Assembly (NCBI RefSeq): GCF_005405925.1
Contig: NZ_BJHV01000001.1
Location: forward strand, 4,712,001 to 4,776,000
Source of the DNA: Streptomyces antimycoticus
GTDB lineage: Bacteria; Actinomycetota; Actinomycetes; Streptomycetales; Streptomycetaceae
Length of the DNA: 64,000 bases
Direction: 5' to 3'
This document shows positions 33,778 through 42,643 of this stretch, piece after piece. The notes beneath the pieces were generated by a model. It did not search any database and had not been told where the DNA came from. It saw only the letters and a list, made by a program, of their open reading frames with translations. The translations under genes and the position numbers were made by a program. Within the stretch, counting starts at the first letter, position 1; every line of letters begins with the position of its first letter.

Positions 33778-36278
33778 CTACAGCTTCTCCACCGGTGCGT
33801 ACCGCAGCAGCAGCCGCTTCGGCTTCTCCTCGCCGAAGTCGATCGTCGCCTCCGCGTTGTCCCCGCTGCCCTTCACCGCCACCACCGTGCCGAGCCCGAA
33901 CGAGTCATGGGTGACCCGGTCGCCGATGGCCAGCGCGACCACCGGACGCTCCTTGGCCCGCCGGGTCGCGAACCCGCTGCCCCCGGTGCGCGAACGCGAC
34001 GACGACAGACCGGACGACAGCCCCGACGGCGGGGTCGAGGCAACGCTGCCCATGGACGCCGAGGGGGTGGCGGGCCCGGTGCGCCGCCACCGCACATACT
34101 GGTCCGGGATCTCCTCCAGGAAGCGGGACGGCGGGTTGTACGCGGGCTGGCCCCAGGCGCTGCGCATGGTCGAGCGGGTCAGATAGAGCCGCTCGCGGGC
34201 CCGGGTGATGCCCACATAGGCCAGCCGCCGCTCCTCCTCCAGCTCCTTGGTCTGGCCGAGCGCCCGCATATGCGGGAAGACGCCGTCCTCCATGCCGCTG
34301 AGGAAGACGACCGGGAACTCCAGGCCCTTCGCCGTGTGCAGCGTCATCAGCGTGATCACGCCGGAGCCGTCGGTGTCCTCGTCGGGGATCTGGTCGGAGT
34401 CTGCGACGAGCGCGACCTGCTCCAGGAAGTCCGCGAGGGTGCCGGGGTTCTCCTCGCCGCGGTCCTGCTCGAACTCCAGGGCCACGGCCGCGAGCTCCTG
34501 CAGGTTCTCGATCCGGGTCTCGTCCTGCGGGTCGGTGGACGCCTGGAGCTCGGCCAGATAGCCGGTGCGCTCCAGCACCGCCTCCAGGACGGTCGCCGGG
34601 CCCGCCCCGGACTCCACGATGGTGTGCAGCTCCTCCATGAGCGTGTTGAACCGCTTGACGGCGTTGGCCGAGCGGGCCGCCATGCCGTACGCGTCGTCGA
34701 CCCGGCGCAGCGCCTGCGGGAAGGTGATCTTCTCGCGCAGCGCCAGCGCGTCGATCATGGCCTCGGCCCGCTCCCCGATGCCGCGCTTGGGCACGTTCAG
34801 AATCCGGCGGAGCGGGACGGAGTCCTCGGGATTGGCCAGCACCCGCAGATACGCGAGGACGTCCCGGACCTCCTTGCGCTCGTAGAAGCGCACGCCGCCG
34901 ACGACCTTGTACGGCAGCCCGACCCGGATGAAGATCTCTTCGAAGACACGGGACTGGGCGTTGGTCCGGTAGAAGACCGCCACGTCACCGGCCTTGGCGT
35001 CGCCCGCGTCGGTCAGCCGGTCGATCTCGTCGGCGACGAACTGGGCCTCGTCGTGCTCGGTGTCGGCCACATAGCCGGTGATCTCGGTCCCGGCGCCGGC
35101 CTCGGTCCACAGGTTCTTCGGGCGGCGGTTCTCATTGCGCTCGATGACCGCGTTGGCCGCGCTGAGGATGGTCTGGGTGGAGCGGTAGTTCTGCTCCAGG
35201 AGGATCGTGCGCGCGGTGGGGTAGTCCTCCTCGAACTGGAGGATGTTGCGGATCGTGGCGCCCCGGAAGGCGTAGATCGACTGGTCGGCGTCGCCCACCA
35301 CGCACAGCTCGGCGGCCGTGGTCTCCTCGGTGTCCGTGCCCACCAGCTCGCGCACGAGGGTGTACTGCGCGTGGTTGGTGTCCTGGTACTCGTCCACCAG
35401 GACGTGCCGGAAGCGGCGGCGGTAGTGCTCGGCGACGTCCGGGAACGCCTGGAGCAGATTGACCGTGGTCATGATGATGTCGTCGAAGTCCAGTGCGTTG
35501 GCCTCGCGCAGCCTCGCCTGGTACATCGCATACGCCTCGGCCAGGGTCTTCTCGAAGCCTCCCCCAGACTCCGTCCGGGAGGTGCCCCTGTCGCCTGTCC
35601 GGCGAAGGTCTCCTCGTCGATCAGCTCGTTCTTCAGGTTGGAGATCTTGGCGCTGAAGGACTTCGGCGGGAACCGCTTGGGGTCGAGATCCAGATCCCGG
35701 CAGACCAGCGACATCAGCCGCTTGGAGTCGGCGGCGTCGTAGATCGAGAACGATGAGGTGAAGCCGAGCTTCTTGGACTCGCGGCGCAGGATGCGGACGC
35801 AGGCGCTGTGGAAGGTGGAGACCCACATGGCGTTCGCCCGCGGGCCGACGAGCTCCTCCACCCGCTCCTTCATCTCGCCCGCCGCCTTGTTGGTGAAGGT
35901 GATGGCGAGGATCTGGCCGGGGTGCGTACCGCGGGCGCCGAGCAGATAGGCGATGCGATGGGTGAGCACCCGGGTCTTGCCGGAGCCGGCGCCCGCGACG
36001 ATCAGCAGCGGCGAGCCGGTGTGCTCCACGGCGGCTCTCTGCTCCTCGTTCAACCCCTCGAGCAGGGCGGACGGGTCCACGACGGGCCGCGCCGCGCCGT
36101 CCCGGTAGTGGGCCTCCCGGGGCACGGGCGCGTCGAAGCCGCCGCTGAAGAGGTGATGCGGCACGTCCTCGGCACCATCGGGGCCGGGGTGCGCCGAATC
36201 CTCGGGCGGCGGCGGTGGCTCCTCGTTCGAAGGAGGTCCGAGGTCCGCCAGGAAGCTGTCGTCAAAGAGGCTGCTCAT
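33778..36278 (-). CDS. pcrA: ATP-dependent DNA helicase PcrA/UvrD, with inserted palindrome and frame break
   Basis: About 833 aa. SF1A 3'-5' helicase in nucleotide excision repair and clearing of recombination intermediates. Motif Q is around GLNEEQRAAVEHTG; Walker A is IVAGAGSGKTRVLTHR; motif Ia ITFTNKAAGEMKERV; motif II VLVDEYQDTN; motif III VVGDADQSIYAFRGA; motif IV region LLEQNYRSTQTI; motif VI GITRARERLYL. At 35558-35591 a palindromic element interrupts the stretch between FAGQA and GFEKTLAEAYAMYQ. It would add about ten in-frame residues (T-GAPPGRSLGG) if its five-C run (35561-35565) had six. A damage-type promoter lies directly upstream. Confidence 0.92.
35558..35591. repeat. Small palindromic element inside pcrA
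   Basis: Hairpin-forming segment CCTCCCCCAGACTCCGTCC followed by GGGAGGTGCCCC. Outer arms are CCTCCC (35558-35563) and GGGAGG (35577-35582); inner arms GAC/GTC close a TCC loop. From memory, very similar palindromes are scattered through Streptomyces intergenic DNA; here one sits within a conserved coding sequence. Confidence 0.75.
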
Positions 36279-36287
36279 CGCTCCCCG

Positions 36288-36310
36288 AGTCTAGGCCGCC
36301 CCAGTGACAG
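36288..36310 (-). promoter_or_regulatory. PafBC/RecA-NDp-like promoter of pcrA
   Basis: On the minus strand: CTGTCACTG, 8-nt spacer, TAGACT. It fits tTGTCRGTG-N8-TAnnnT with two mismatches in the upstream half. The -10 ends 9 nt before the ATG at 36278, giving a very short leader. Confidence 0.65.
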
Positions 36311-36315
36311 CCGAT

Positions 36316-36343
36316 GCCCGAACATCACGAAACGGTTTCGGGC
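36316..36343. promoter_or_regulatory. Inverted repeat in the pcrA/NlpC divergent region
   Basis: CGAAACGGTTTCG (36328-36340) is a palindrome, flanked by GCCCGA and TCGGGC. It could be an operator; no regulator can be named. Confidence 0.4.
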
Positions 36344-36442
36344 AAAACGGCCACCAGTCTTCACAGGAGCCCCACGTGTTGGCTACCGTCCTGCGTCAGG
36401 CGGCCCGGAAGATCCGTCGGCGAACCACGTCGGCACGGGCGG

Positions 36443-36610
36443 CCTCCGCCGAGTCCGGCACCGCCGTAAGGTGCCCGGAGCCGGGGACCCGACAACGCAA
36501 CACCGGGGTGAATCGGCCCGACGGCGTGGCACGCAGGTGCCGCCCGGACACGGCCGTAGGGCAACCTTCCGTACCGCCCGAACCCGACAGCTAACCCGGT
36601 AGGCGGTCCA
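36443..36610 (+). ncRNA. c-di-AMP (ydaO/yuaA) riboswitch
   Basis: Leader of the NlpC/P60 gene. It carries the conserved blocks of the class: CCGAGTCCGGCACC, GGAGCCGGGGACCC, GGGGTGAATC (36505-36514), GGGCAACCTTCC (about 36559-36570) and GACAGCTAACCCGGTAGGC (36586-36604). The ribosome site GGAAGGAG follows within 20 nt. In actinomycetes these riboswitches control wall hydrolases, as here; ligand binding normally turns expression off. Confidence 0.93.
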
Positions 36611-36628
36611 CGGAAGGAGTCGCCTCCC

Positions 36629-37786
36629 TTGGCGTCGCACCGCAAGCCGCGGAGCCGGATACCGGCCCCGCTCACCGGTCACGGCCGCCGTACGGCCGTC
36701 GGGTTCACCACGGCCGCTCTCGCATCCGTCACCCTCCTCTCCCAGACGGCCAACGCCGCGCCGGGTGACCCCAAGCCGGCCGCCCCGTCGATCGAGAAGG
36801 TCAAGGAGAAGGTCGACACCCTCTACCACCAGGCGGAGAGCGCCACCCAGCGCTACAACGCCGCGAAGGAGCAGGCCGATCAGCAGCGGGGCAAGGTCGA
36901 CAAGCTGCTGGACTCCGTCGCCGAGCGCACCGAGAAGCTCAACGAGGCGCGGCGCACGCTCGGCGCCTACGCCGCCGCCCAGTACCGCGACGGCGGAATG
37001 GCCCGCTCCGCCGCGACCCTGCTGTTCTCCAACGATCCGCAGGACGTCTTCGACCAGTCGCATCTGATCGACCGGCTGACCGGTCGGCAGAAGCAGGCCG
37101 TCGACGACTTCCAGAAGCAGCAGGCGAGCGCCGCCAAGGAGCGCGGTAAGGCCAGCGAGAGCCTCGCCTCGCTGACCGCGTCGCAGAAGCAGCTGAAGAC
37201 CCAGAAGAAGACCGTCCAGGACAAGCTGACCGAGGCCCGGCGGCTGCTGGCGAATCTGACCGCCAAGGAGAAGGCGCGACTGGCGGCGATCGAGAAGAAG
37301 AAGGCGGAAGAGGCCCGCCGTAAGGCGGCCGCGCTCGCCGAGAAGCAGCGCCAGGAGGCCGCGCGCAAGAAGCAGCAGGAGCAGCAGAACGGAGACAGCA
37401 GCTCCGGTTCGACGACGCCCTCGGCCCCGGCCAACAGCTCCAAGGCGGCCCAGGCCATCGCCTTCGCGAAGTCGCAGCTCGGCAAGCCGTATGTCTGGGG
37501 CGCGACCGGCCCCAGCTCCTTCGACTGCTCAGGGCTGACGCAGGCGGCCTGGAAGACGGCCGGGATCTCGCTGCCGCGCACCACCTGGGACCAGGTGAAG
37601 GTCGGTACGCGCGTCTCGACGTCCGAACTCCAGCCGGGCGATCTGGTCTTCTTCTACGACGACATCAGCCATGTCGGCCTCTACATCGGCGACGGGATGA
37701 TGATCCACGCGCCGAAGCCGGGCGATGTGGTGAAGAAGGCGCCGATCACCGAGATGCCGATCTACGGGAGCGTGCGGCCCGCGTAG
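36629..37786 (+). CDS. Secreted NlpC/P60 peptidoglycan endopeptidase, riboswitch-controlled
   Basis: 385 aa. The TTG start at 36629 is fixed by GGAAGGAG upstream and the basic start ASHRKPRSR. A signal peptide (VGFTTAALASVTLLSQTANA) is followed by about 200 residues of coiled coil (KVDKLLDSVAERTEKLNEAR; Lys/Glu/Ala-rich) and a C-terminal NlpC/P60 domain. The catalytic Cys is in SSFDCSGLTQAAW, the His in ISHVGLYIGDG and the third polar residue in MMIHAPKPGD. The RipA/CwlO-like layout suggests cleavage of D-Glu-mDAP/LL-DAP bonds in the wall. Paralogue of the gene at 39454. Confidence 0.93.
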   Translation: MASHRKPRSRIPAPLTGHGRRTAVGFTTAALASVTLLSQTANAAPGDPKPAAPSIEKVKEKVDTLYHQAESATQRYNAAKEQADQQRGKVDKLLDSVAERTEKLNEARRTLGAYAAAQYRDGGMARSAATLLFSNDPQDVFDQSHLIDRLTGRQKQAVDDFQKQQASAAKERGKASESLASLTASQKQLKTQKKTVQDKLTEARRLLANLTAKEKARLAAIEKKKAEEARRKAAALAEKQRQEAARKKQQEQQNGDSSSGSTTPSAPANSSKAAQAIAFAKSQLGKPYVWGATGPSSFDCSGLTQAAWKTAGISLPRTTWDQVKVGTRVSTSELQPGDLVFFYDDISHVGLYIGDGMMIHAPKPGDVVKKAPITEMPIYGSVRPA

Positions 37787-37814
37787 GGCGCGGGGGCCGT
37801 GCGGGCCCCTGGTA

Positions 37815-37849
37815 TGCCGCTGCCCGGGCCGGGGCCCCGGGCAGCGGCA
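37815..37849. terminator. Bidirectional terminator
   Basis: Perfect 14-bp stem TGCCGCTGCCCGGG/CCCGGGCAGCGGCA with a 7-nt loop between convergent NlpC/P60 and L,D-transpeptidase genes. Confidence 0.92.
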
Positions 37850-37865
37850 CCGTCACCTCATCGGC

Positions 37866-38645
37866 TCAGGTGCCGGGCTTGCGCCCGTAGACGTACACGT
37901 CGTCGCCGTTCTTCAGCAGGCTCCAGTACTTCTTGGCCTCGCCCGTGCGCATATTGACACAGCCGTGGGAGCCGGGCGGGGACCATACGCTCCCGGCGAT
38001 CGAGTGGAACGCCTGACCGCCGTCGAAGAACTGGCTGTAGGGCATGGCGACCTTGTAGAGCGTCGACCAGTGGTCGATGTTCCGCCAGTAGATCTTCTTC
38101 AGCCCCGTGCGGGTCTCGAAGCCGTTCCGCCCGGACCGCACCGGCGCCGGCCCGTAGACCAGCCGCGAGCCGTCCTGGATCCAGCTGAGCTGCCGGGTGA
38201 GGTCGACGCAGGCGATGCGGCCCTTGTTGGTCGGGCACTTCTTCGCCGCGTTCGGGTTGTGTCCGGCGGCCTTCTGGGTGTTGATCAGGCTCATCACGCC
38301 CCAGGTGATCGGGCCCGCGTAGCCGATCGTCGGGCTGATGCCGTGGTTGACCTGGAACTTCTGGATCGCGAGACAGTCCGCCCGCGACTGCCGCCCGTCC
38401 ACGGGTCGGCCCAGGAACCGCTCGGCCTGCCTCTGGTACGGCCCCACGCTGGTCGTACACGATGACGCGGCCATGATCGCCGGTGTCACCGATCCGGCCG
38501 ACGTGCCCAGCGGCCGTGCCTGAGCCTGCGCGGGACCGGCGACGGCGACCGCGAGCGGCACCGTCATCCCTGCCAGCCCCAGCACGAGTCCCGCGCGTCG
38601 GCCAGGCCCACCATGCCTGCTTCTGACTGCCCCCACTGCCCCCAT
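37866..38645 (-). CDS. Secreted L,D-transpeptidase (YkuD family)
   Basis: About 259 aa. A signal peptide (GLVLGLAGMTVPLAVAVAGP, cleavage near AQA) is followed by a peptidoglycan-binding-like domain (FLGRPVDGRQSRADCLAIQK, GPITWGVMSLIN) and a C-terminal YkuD catalytic domain. The active-site motif is SPPGSHGCVNMRTGEAKKYW, with the upstream His in GGQAFHSIAGSVW. It forms 3-3 cross-links between DAP residues. Two in-frame ATGs (38651, 38645) are possible. Confidence 0.9.
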   Translation of the reverse strand: MGAVGAVRSRHGGPGRRAGLVLGLAGMTVPLAVAVAGPAQAQARPLGTSAGSVTPAIMAASSCTTSVGPYQRQAERFLGRPVDGRQSRADCLAIQKFQVNHGISPTIGYAGPITWGVMSLINTQKAAGHNPNAAKKCPTNKGRIACVDLTRQLSWIQDGSRLVYGPAPVRSGRNGFETRTGLKKIYWRNIDHWSTLYKVAMPYSQFFDGGQAFHSIAGSVWSPPGSHGCVNMRTGEAKKYWSLLKNGDDVYVYGRKPGT

Positions 38646-38766
38646 GGCCACTCCTCTCGACTGCCTCGCTCTTTACCAGGACAGCTCGCGAGTGCAAACG
38701 GTTGCCTCAGGATCGTGTCGAAAAGGTGTCGGAATTGTCTCGCGATTACCTCAGATGATCAGCTCG

Positions 38767-39120
38767 TCAGGTCCACAGCACGGCGATGAAAATGTTTGCC
38801 GTTGTCAAGGCACCCACCGCGCCGAAGGCGGCAGACTCTACCTTCTCCTCGTCGCGCTTCACATACACCAGGCCGAGGACCACGATCAGCAGCGCCAGCT
38901 TCACACCGATCTTGATGTTGTTGACGCTGTTGTCGTCGGCCTGATTGAGCCCGACCAGCGCCGCGCCGGTCACCAGCATGGTCAGCGCGCCGTGCAGCAT
39001 CGCCGGGGTCATCCGGGCCTCGCCCGTGCCCATCGCCTTGAGCTGCGAGAAGAAGCCGCCGAGCAGCGCGCCGATGCCGACGATATGCAGGCCGACGAAC
39101 ACGTGAATGAGTACGTCCAT
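38767..39120 (-). CDS. Small four-helix membrane protein
   Basis: 117 aa from ATG 39120. Four hydrophobic segments: VLIHVFVGLHIVGIGALLGG, MLHGALTMLVTGAALVGL, IKIGVKLALLIVVLGLVYV and GAVGALTTANIFIAVLW. Conserved His residues near the first helices could bind haem or metal but this is not established. No family name recalled. Divergent from the second NlpC/P60 gene. Confidence 0.75.
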   Translation of the reverse strand: MDVLIHVFVGLHIVGIGALLGGFFSQLKAMGTGEARMTPAMLHGALTMLVTGAALVGLNQADDNSVNNIKIGVKLALLIVVLGLVYVKRDEEKVESAAFGAVGALTTANIFIAVLWT

Positions 39121-39453
39121 GGCTCCGGAGACTAACCGCGCGCATATCATCACCCGGCACTCGGGTGGGCCCCTATCGACGCTTCGGTCACGGCCGCCCC
39201 ACACTCCCGACCACCCCACTCGCCGGGCGATCAGCCGCCGTCACGGGAGCGACGAAATCCGTGCACTCCCGTTCAACCCCCGCACGACCCCCGGTTTCCG
39301 GCCTAACTTCCTCCTCCAGGTGGCAGTCCGCTTCCCGTCAACTGAGGGTCCCCGCCTCACGGCGGACTGCCACCTGTCCGTCCGCTCCCCACGAGGGTCC
39401 AGGATCAGCGGAATGTCCTGGAATGCCCAAGAAAGACCAGGTGAACCGCCGCA
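39121..39453. other. Divergent intergenic region with long hairpin
   Basis: 333 bp between the small membrane-protein gene and the second NlpC/P60 gene. It contains the inverted repeat 39317-39376. No c-di-AMP riboswitch blocks are present here. Confidence 0.7.
39317..39376 (+). promoter_or_regulatory. Long hairpin in the leader of the second NlpC/P60 gene
   Basis: Perfect 15-bp arms CAGGTGGCAGTCCGC (39317-39331) and GCGGACTGCCACCTG (39362-39376), 30-nt loop, ending 77 nt before the GTG start. It may be an attenuator or a protein-binding RNA or DNA element. Confidence 0.6.
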
Positions 39454-40482
39454 GTGGCGTCGCACAGGAAGCCCAAGCAGCGCTCGCTCACCAGCAGCAC
39501 CGCCCGCGCGGCCGCGCTCCTCGCCCTCACCGGCGCCGCGTCCGCCACCCTCCTCGACGGCACCGGGCACGCCGAGAACCGCCTCACCCCCGCGCAGGTG
39601 AAGGCGAAGGTCGATGAGTACCAGCGGCAGGCCGAGGAGGCCACCGAGCGGTACAACGGCGCGAAGGACAAGGCCGACAAGGCCCGTGAGGCGCTGGACG
39701 CGCTGCGCGACCAGGCCGCCCGCCGCACCACCCGGCTCAACGCCGCGCGCAACGCCCTCGGCGCCTTCGCCACCGCCCAGTACCGCTCGGGGACGATCGC
39801 CCCGGCCCTCCAGCTCGCCCTGTCCTCCTCCCCCGGCCAGTACCTTCAGCGCGCCTCGCTCGCCGAGCGCGCGGGGAGCCGCCAGGCCGCCCTGATCGCC
39901 TCCGTCGGCCGTCAGGAGCGGAAATTACGCCAGGTCCGCGGCGAGGCGGCCGACCGCCTCGCCGCTCTGCGCGCCTCCCAGACGGCGGCCGCCCACCACA
40001 AGCGGACCGTCCAGCAAAGGCTCACCGCCGCCGATCGCCTCCTCGACCGGCTGACCCTCGAGCAGCGGCAGCGCCTGCTGGCAGCGCAGGACGGCGACAA
40101 GGCCCATGCCGACGGCAACGGCTCCCCCACCACGGGCCGTGCCGCCCGCGCCGTCTCCTACGCCTACGCGGCCCTCGGCAAGCCGTACGTCTGGGGCGCC
40201 ACCGGCCCGCACGGCTATGACTGCTCAGGGCTCACACAGGCCGCCTGGCGCGCCGCCGGGGTCGCCCTGCCCCGCACCACCTACACCCAGATCAACGCCG
40301 GCCGCCGCGTCACACGCGATCAACTGGCCCCGGGCGACCTGGTCTTCTTCTACTCCGGCGTCAGTCATGTGGGCCTCTACATCGGTGACGGCCGCATCAT
40401 CCACGCTCCGCGCCCGGGCGCCCCCGTCCGGGTGGCCTCCGTCGCCGACATGCCCTTCGCGGGAGCGGCCCGCCCGGCGTAG
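39454..40482 (+). CDS. Secreted NlpC/P60 peptidoglycan endopeptidase, second copy
   Basis: 342 aa. GTG 39454 gives ASHRKPKQRSLTSSTARA, then a signal peptide (AALLALTGAASATLL). A coiled-coil region (KVDEYQRQAEEATERYNGAK; RTVQQRLTAADRLLDRLTLE) precedes the NlpC/P60 domain, with catalytic Cys in HGYDCSGLTQAAW, His in VSHVGLYIGDG and RIIHAPRPG. The same N-terminal sequence and layout as the gene at 36629 show they are duplicates, but here the riboswitch is replaced by a different hairpin. Confidence 0.92.
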   Translation: MASHRKPKQRSLTSSTARAAALLALTGAASATLLDGTGHAENRLTPAQVKAKVDEYQRQAEEATERYNGAKDKADKAREALDALRDQAARRTTRLNAARNALGAFATAQYRSGTIAPALQLALSSSPGQYLQRASLAERAGSRQAALIASVGRQERKLRQVRGEAADRLAALRASQTAAAHHKRTVQQRLTAADRLLDRLTLEQRQRLLAAQDGDKAHADGNGSPTTGRAARAVSYAYAALGKPYVWGATGPHGYDCSGLTQAAWRAAGVALPRTTYTQINAGRRVTRDQLAPGDLVFFYSGVSHVGLYIGDGRIIHAPRPGAPVRVASVADMPFAGAARPA

Positions 40483-40543
40483 CCGTCCCGCCGTTGCGGC
40501 CGTCCCGCCGGTGCGGCCGTCCCGCCGGTGCGGCCGTCCCGGG
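40482..40543. repeat. 17-bp tandem repeat
   Basis: Three copies of GCCGTCCCGCCGKTGCG starting at 40482, overlapping the NlpC/P60 stop codon, then a partial fourth. Confidence 0.85.
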
Positions 40544-40715
40544 CCGGACTTGTCGGCGGGATGGCGGCGGCTGACGGGGGCCTGTCGGCGAGTGCCACCG
40601 TTTGACGGCGCTCTGTCGGTGGGGCGTCGGTCGCCGCCGTAAGGCTGGCATGTGGCCGCGTCAGCCACATTCGGTCACCGGCCCGCCGCCCCTCACGAAC
40701 GCCAGGAGCCCCCGT

Positions 40716-41686
40716 ATGCCTTCCGCCGCCTCCTCCGAAGCCCCGTCCGAGGCCTCGACCGCGCCATGGGATGTCCATCGGCTGCCGCGTGCCGACGGAA
40801 AGACCTTTCTGGTGACCGGCGGCAACGCGGGGATCGGGTACTTCGTCGCCGAACAGCTCGCCGGTACGGGAGCCACCGTCGTCCTGGGCAGCCGGGACGC
40901 GGACAAGGCGGACGCCGCCGCGACCTCGATCCGCTCCCGGGTCCCCGACGCCCGGGTGCGCCATATCCGGCTGGACCTCGCCGACCTCGCCTCGCTCAAA
41001 GCCTCCGCGGAAGCGCTGCGTTCGGACCGTCTGGACGCGGTCGTCCACAACGCCGGGGTGAAGTTCGACCAGCCGGACCGCCGTGAGACCGGGGACGGCC
41101 ATGAGGCGATGTTCGGGATCAACCACCTCGGGCACTTCGCGCTGACCCACTGGCTGGCACCGCTGCTGGCGGCCGCGCCCGAGGGCCGGGTCGTCACCAC
41201 GGGCAGCTTCGCGGCCACCTCCGAGCGGCTGGACCTGGACGACCTCGAAAGCACCCGGGACTACCGGCCGGACCGCACCTATGGACGGTCGAAACTGGCC
41301 CAGATGCTCTTCGGGTTCGAACTCGACCGCCGTCTGAGGACGGGCGGCAGCACAGTGCGGAGCGTGGTCACCCACCCCGGTGGCGCGCTCGACTCCCTCA
41401 CCCCGCCCCGCCCGCCCCTGCACGCCCCCACGACCGGCGAACGGCTGCGCGGGCTGCCCGCCGGAATCCTCGTCCAGGGCAAGGAGGCGGCCGCCTGGCC
41501 CGCCGTACGGGCGGTCCTCGACCCGTCCGTCACCGGCGGCCAGCTGTGGGCCCCGAGGATCTTCGGTCTCCGCGGCCCCCCCGGCTCCGGCCCGTCCGCG
41601 GTCATCTGGCGGACGCGGAGGTCGCGGCCCGCCTGTGGTCGGCGAGCCGCGACCTGACGGGGGTCGAGCCGGAGTTCGGCATCGGA
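40716..41686 (+). CDS. Short-chain dehydrogenase (retinol dehydrogenase-like), frame break
   Basis: About 323 aa. ATG 40716 follows CAGGAG. The NAD(P) motif is FLVTGGNAGIGYFVAEQLAG; then DLADLASLKASAE, VVHNAGVKFDQ (NAG motif), INHLGHFALTHWL and the catalytic YGRSKLAQMLFG (Y-x-x-x-K). Near the end a seven-C run (41576-41582) breaks the frame. One added C gives RLRPVRGHLADAEVAARLWS and a normal end (VEPEFGIG) at 41686; unrepaired, it ends at 41657. Substrate unknown. Confidence 0.85.
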
Positions 41687-41747
41687 TGAGGCCCATCCGG
41701 GTGCGGCCCGGGCGGTCTGCCGCACCCGGCCGGCGGTGCCGGCGGGC

Positions 41748-42557
41748 TCAGGCCCGGGTACCGCCGTCCACGGGGAGGACCACGCCGGTCACATACGAGG
41801 CGCGGTCGCTGAGGAGCCAGGCCGCGGCCTGGGCGATCTCGTCCGGGTCGGCGGCGCGGCGCAGCGGGGCGTGGGTGGTGATCCGCTCGACGACGCCGGG
41901 GGATTCCGCCTCCCATTCGCGGATCATCTCGGTGAGCGTGGCCCCGGGCGCGATGGCGTTGACGCGGATGCCCTCCGGGCCGTAGGTGATGGCGGCGGAC
42001 TCGGTGAGGCTGTTGACCGCGCGCTTCGCGGCACCGTACGCGGGGAGTTCGGGGTTGCCACTGAGGCTGCCGACGCTGGTGTTGTTGACGATGGCGCCCG
42101 TTCCGGCGGTGGCGCGGATGGCCGCGATCTCCGCGTTCATGGCCAGCCAGGGGCCCCGGAGGTTGACGGCGTAGACGTGGTCGAAGTCGGCCTCCGGCAA
42201 CTGGTCCATCGGGCCCGGCTGCTGGCCCGTCGCGCCGTTGTTGAAGGCCACGTCGAGCCGGCCGTACAGCTCCACGGCCCGGTCGACCGCGGCGCGGACG
42301 CTCGCGGCGTCGGCCAGGTCGCACACCACGTGATCCGCGGTGCCACCGGCCGCCCGGACCTCCTCGGTGACGGCCTTGAGCTCTGCCTCCGTACGGGCCG
42401 CCAGCAGCACCCGGGCGCCCTCCCGGGCGAAGAGGCGCGCCGCGGCGGCGCCGATGCCGCGCCCGGCGCCGGTGATGAAGGCGACCTTGCCGGCCAGTAG
42501 GCCGCCGGCCGCCGTGGGGGTGGAGGGGTCGAGGGTGGTGTTCGGTGTGTTGTCCAT
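41748..42557 (-). CDS. SDR-family oxidoreductase
   Basis: 269 aa. Classical SDR: TGAGRGIGAAAARLFAREGA (cofactor), the VCDLADAASV Asp, FNNGATGQQPG in place of NNAG, the catalytic Ser in VNNTSVGSLSG, Tyr/Lys in AYGAAKRAVNSL, and a C-terminal SYVTGVVLPVDGG. It is divergent from the HTH regulator 42644, with a palindrome between them, so it is probably that regulator's target. Substrate unknown. Confidence 0.9.
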   Translation of the reverse strand: MDNTPNTTLDPSTPTAAGGLLAGKVAFITGAGRGIGAAAARLFAREGARVLLAARTEAELKAVTEEVRAAGGTADHVVCDLADAASVRAAVDRAVELYGRLDVAFNNGATGQQPGPMDQLPEADFDHVYAVNLRGPWLAMNAEIAAIRATAGTGAIVNNTSVGSLSGNPELPAYGAAKRAVNSLTESAAITYGPEGIRVNAIAPGATLTEMIREWEAESPGVVERITTHAPLRRAADPDEIAQAAAWLLSDRASYVTGVVLPVDGGTRA

Positions 42558-42587
42558 GACAATGAGCCTGCTGTGGGCGCCGGAGCC

Positions 42588-42614
42588 CAGCCAGGCACAG
42601 GCAGTACCTGGCTG
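42588..42614. promoter_or_regulatory. Candidate operator in the SDR/HTH divergon
   Basis: CAGCCAGG (42588-42595) and CCTGGCTG (42607-42614) form a perfect 8-bp inverted repeat with an 11-bp centre, about midway between the two divergent starts. Spacing of 19 bp between arm centres suits a dimeric HTH protein. Confidence 0.6.
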
Positions 42615-42643
42615 AGCCCACCGCCGCGCCGCACACTGAAGGC

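Noticed and set aside
39317-39376. Second c-di-AMP riboswitch upstream of the second NlpC/P60 gene
   Set aside because: None of the conserved blocks (GGGGTGAAT, GGCAACCTTCC, GACAGCTAACCC) is present; only a simple long hairpin.
40570-40665. Damage-type promoter upstream of the SDR gene at 40716 (CTGTCGGTG present)
   Set aside because: No TAnnnT at the required 8-nt spacing.
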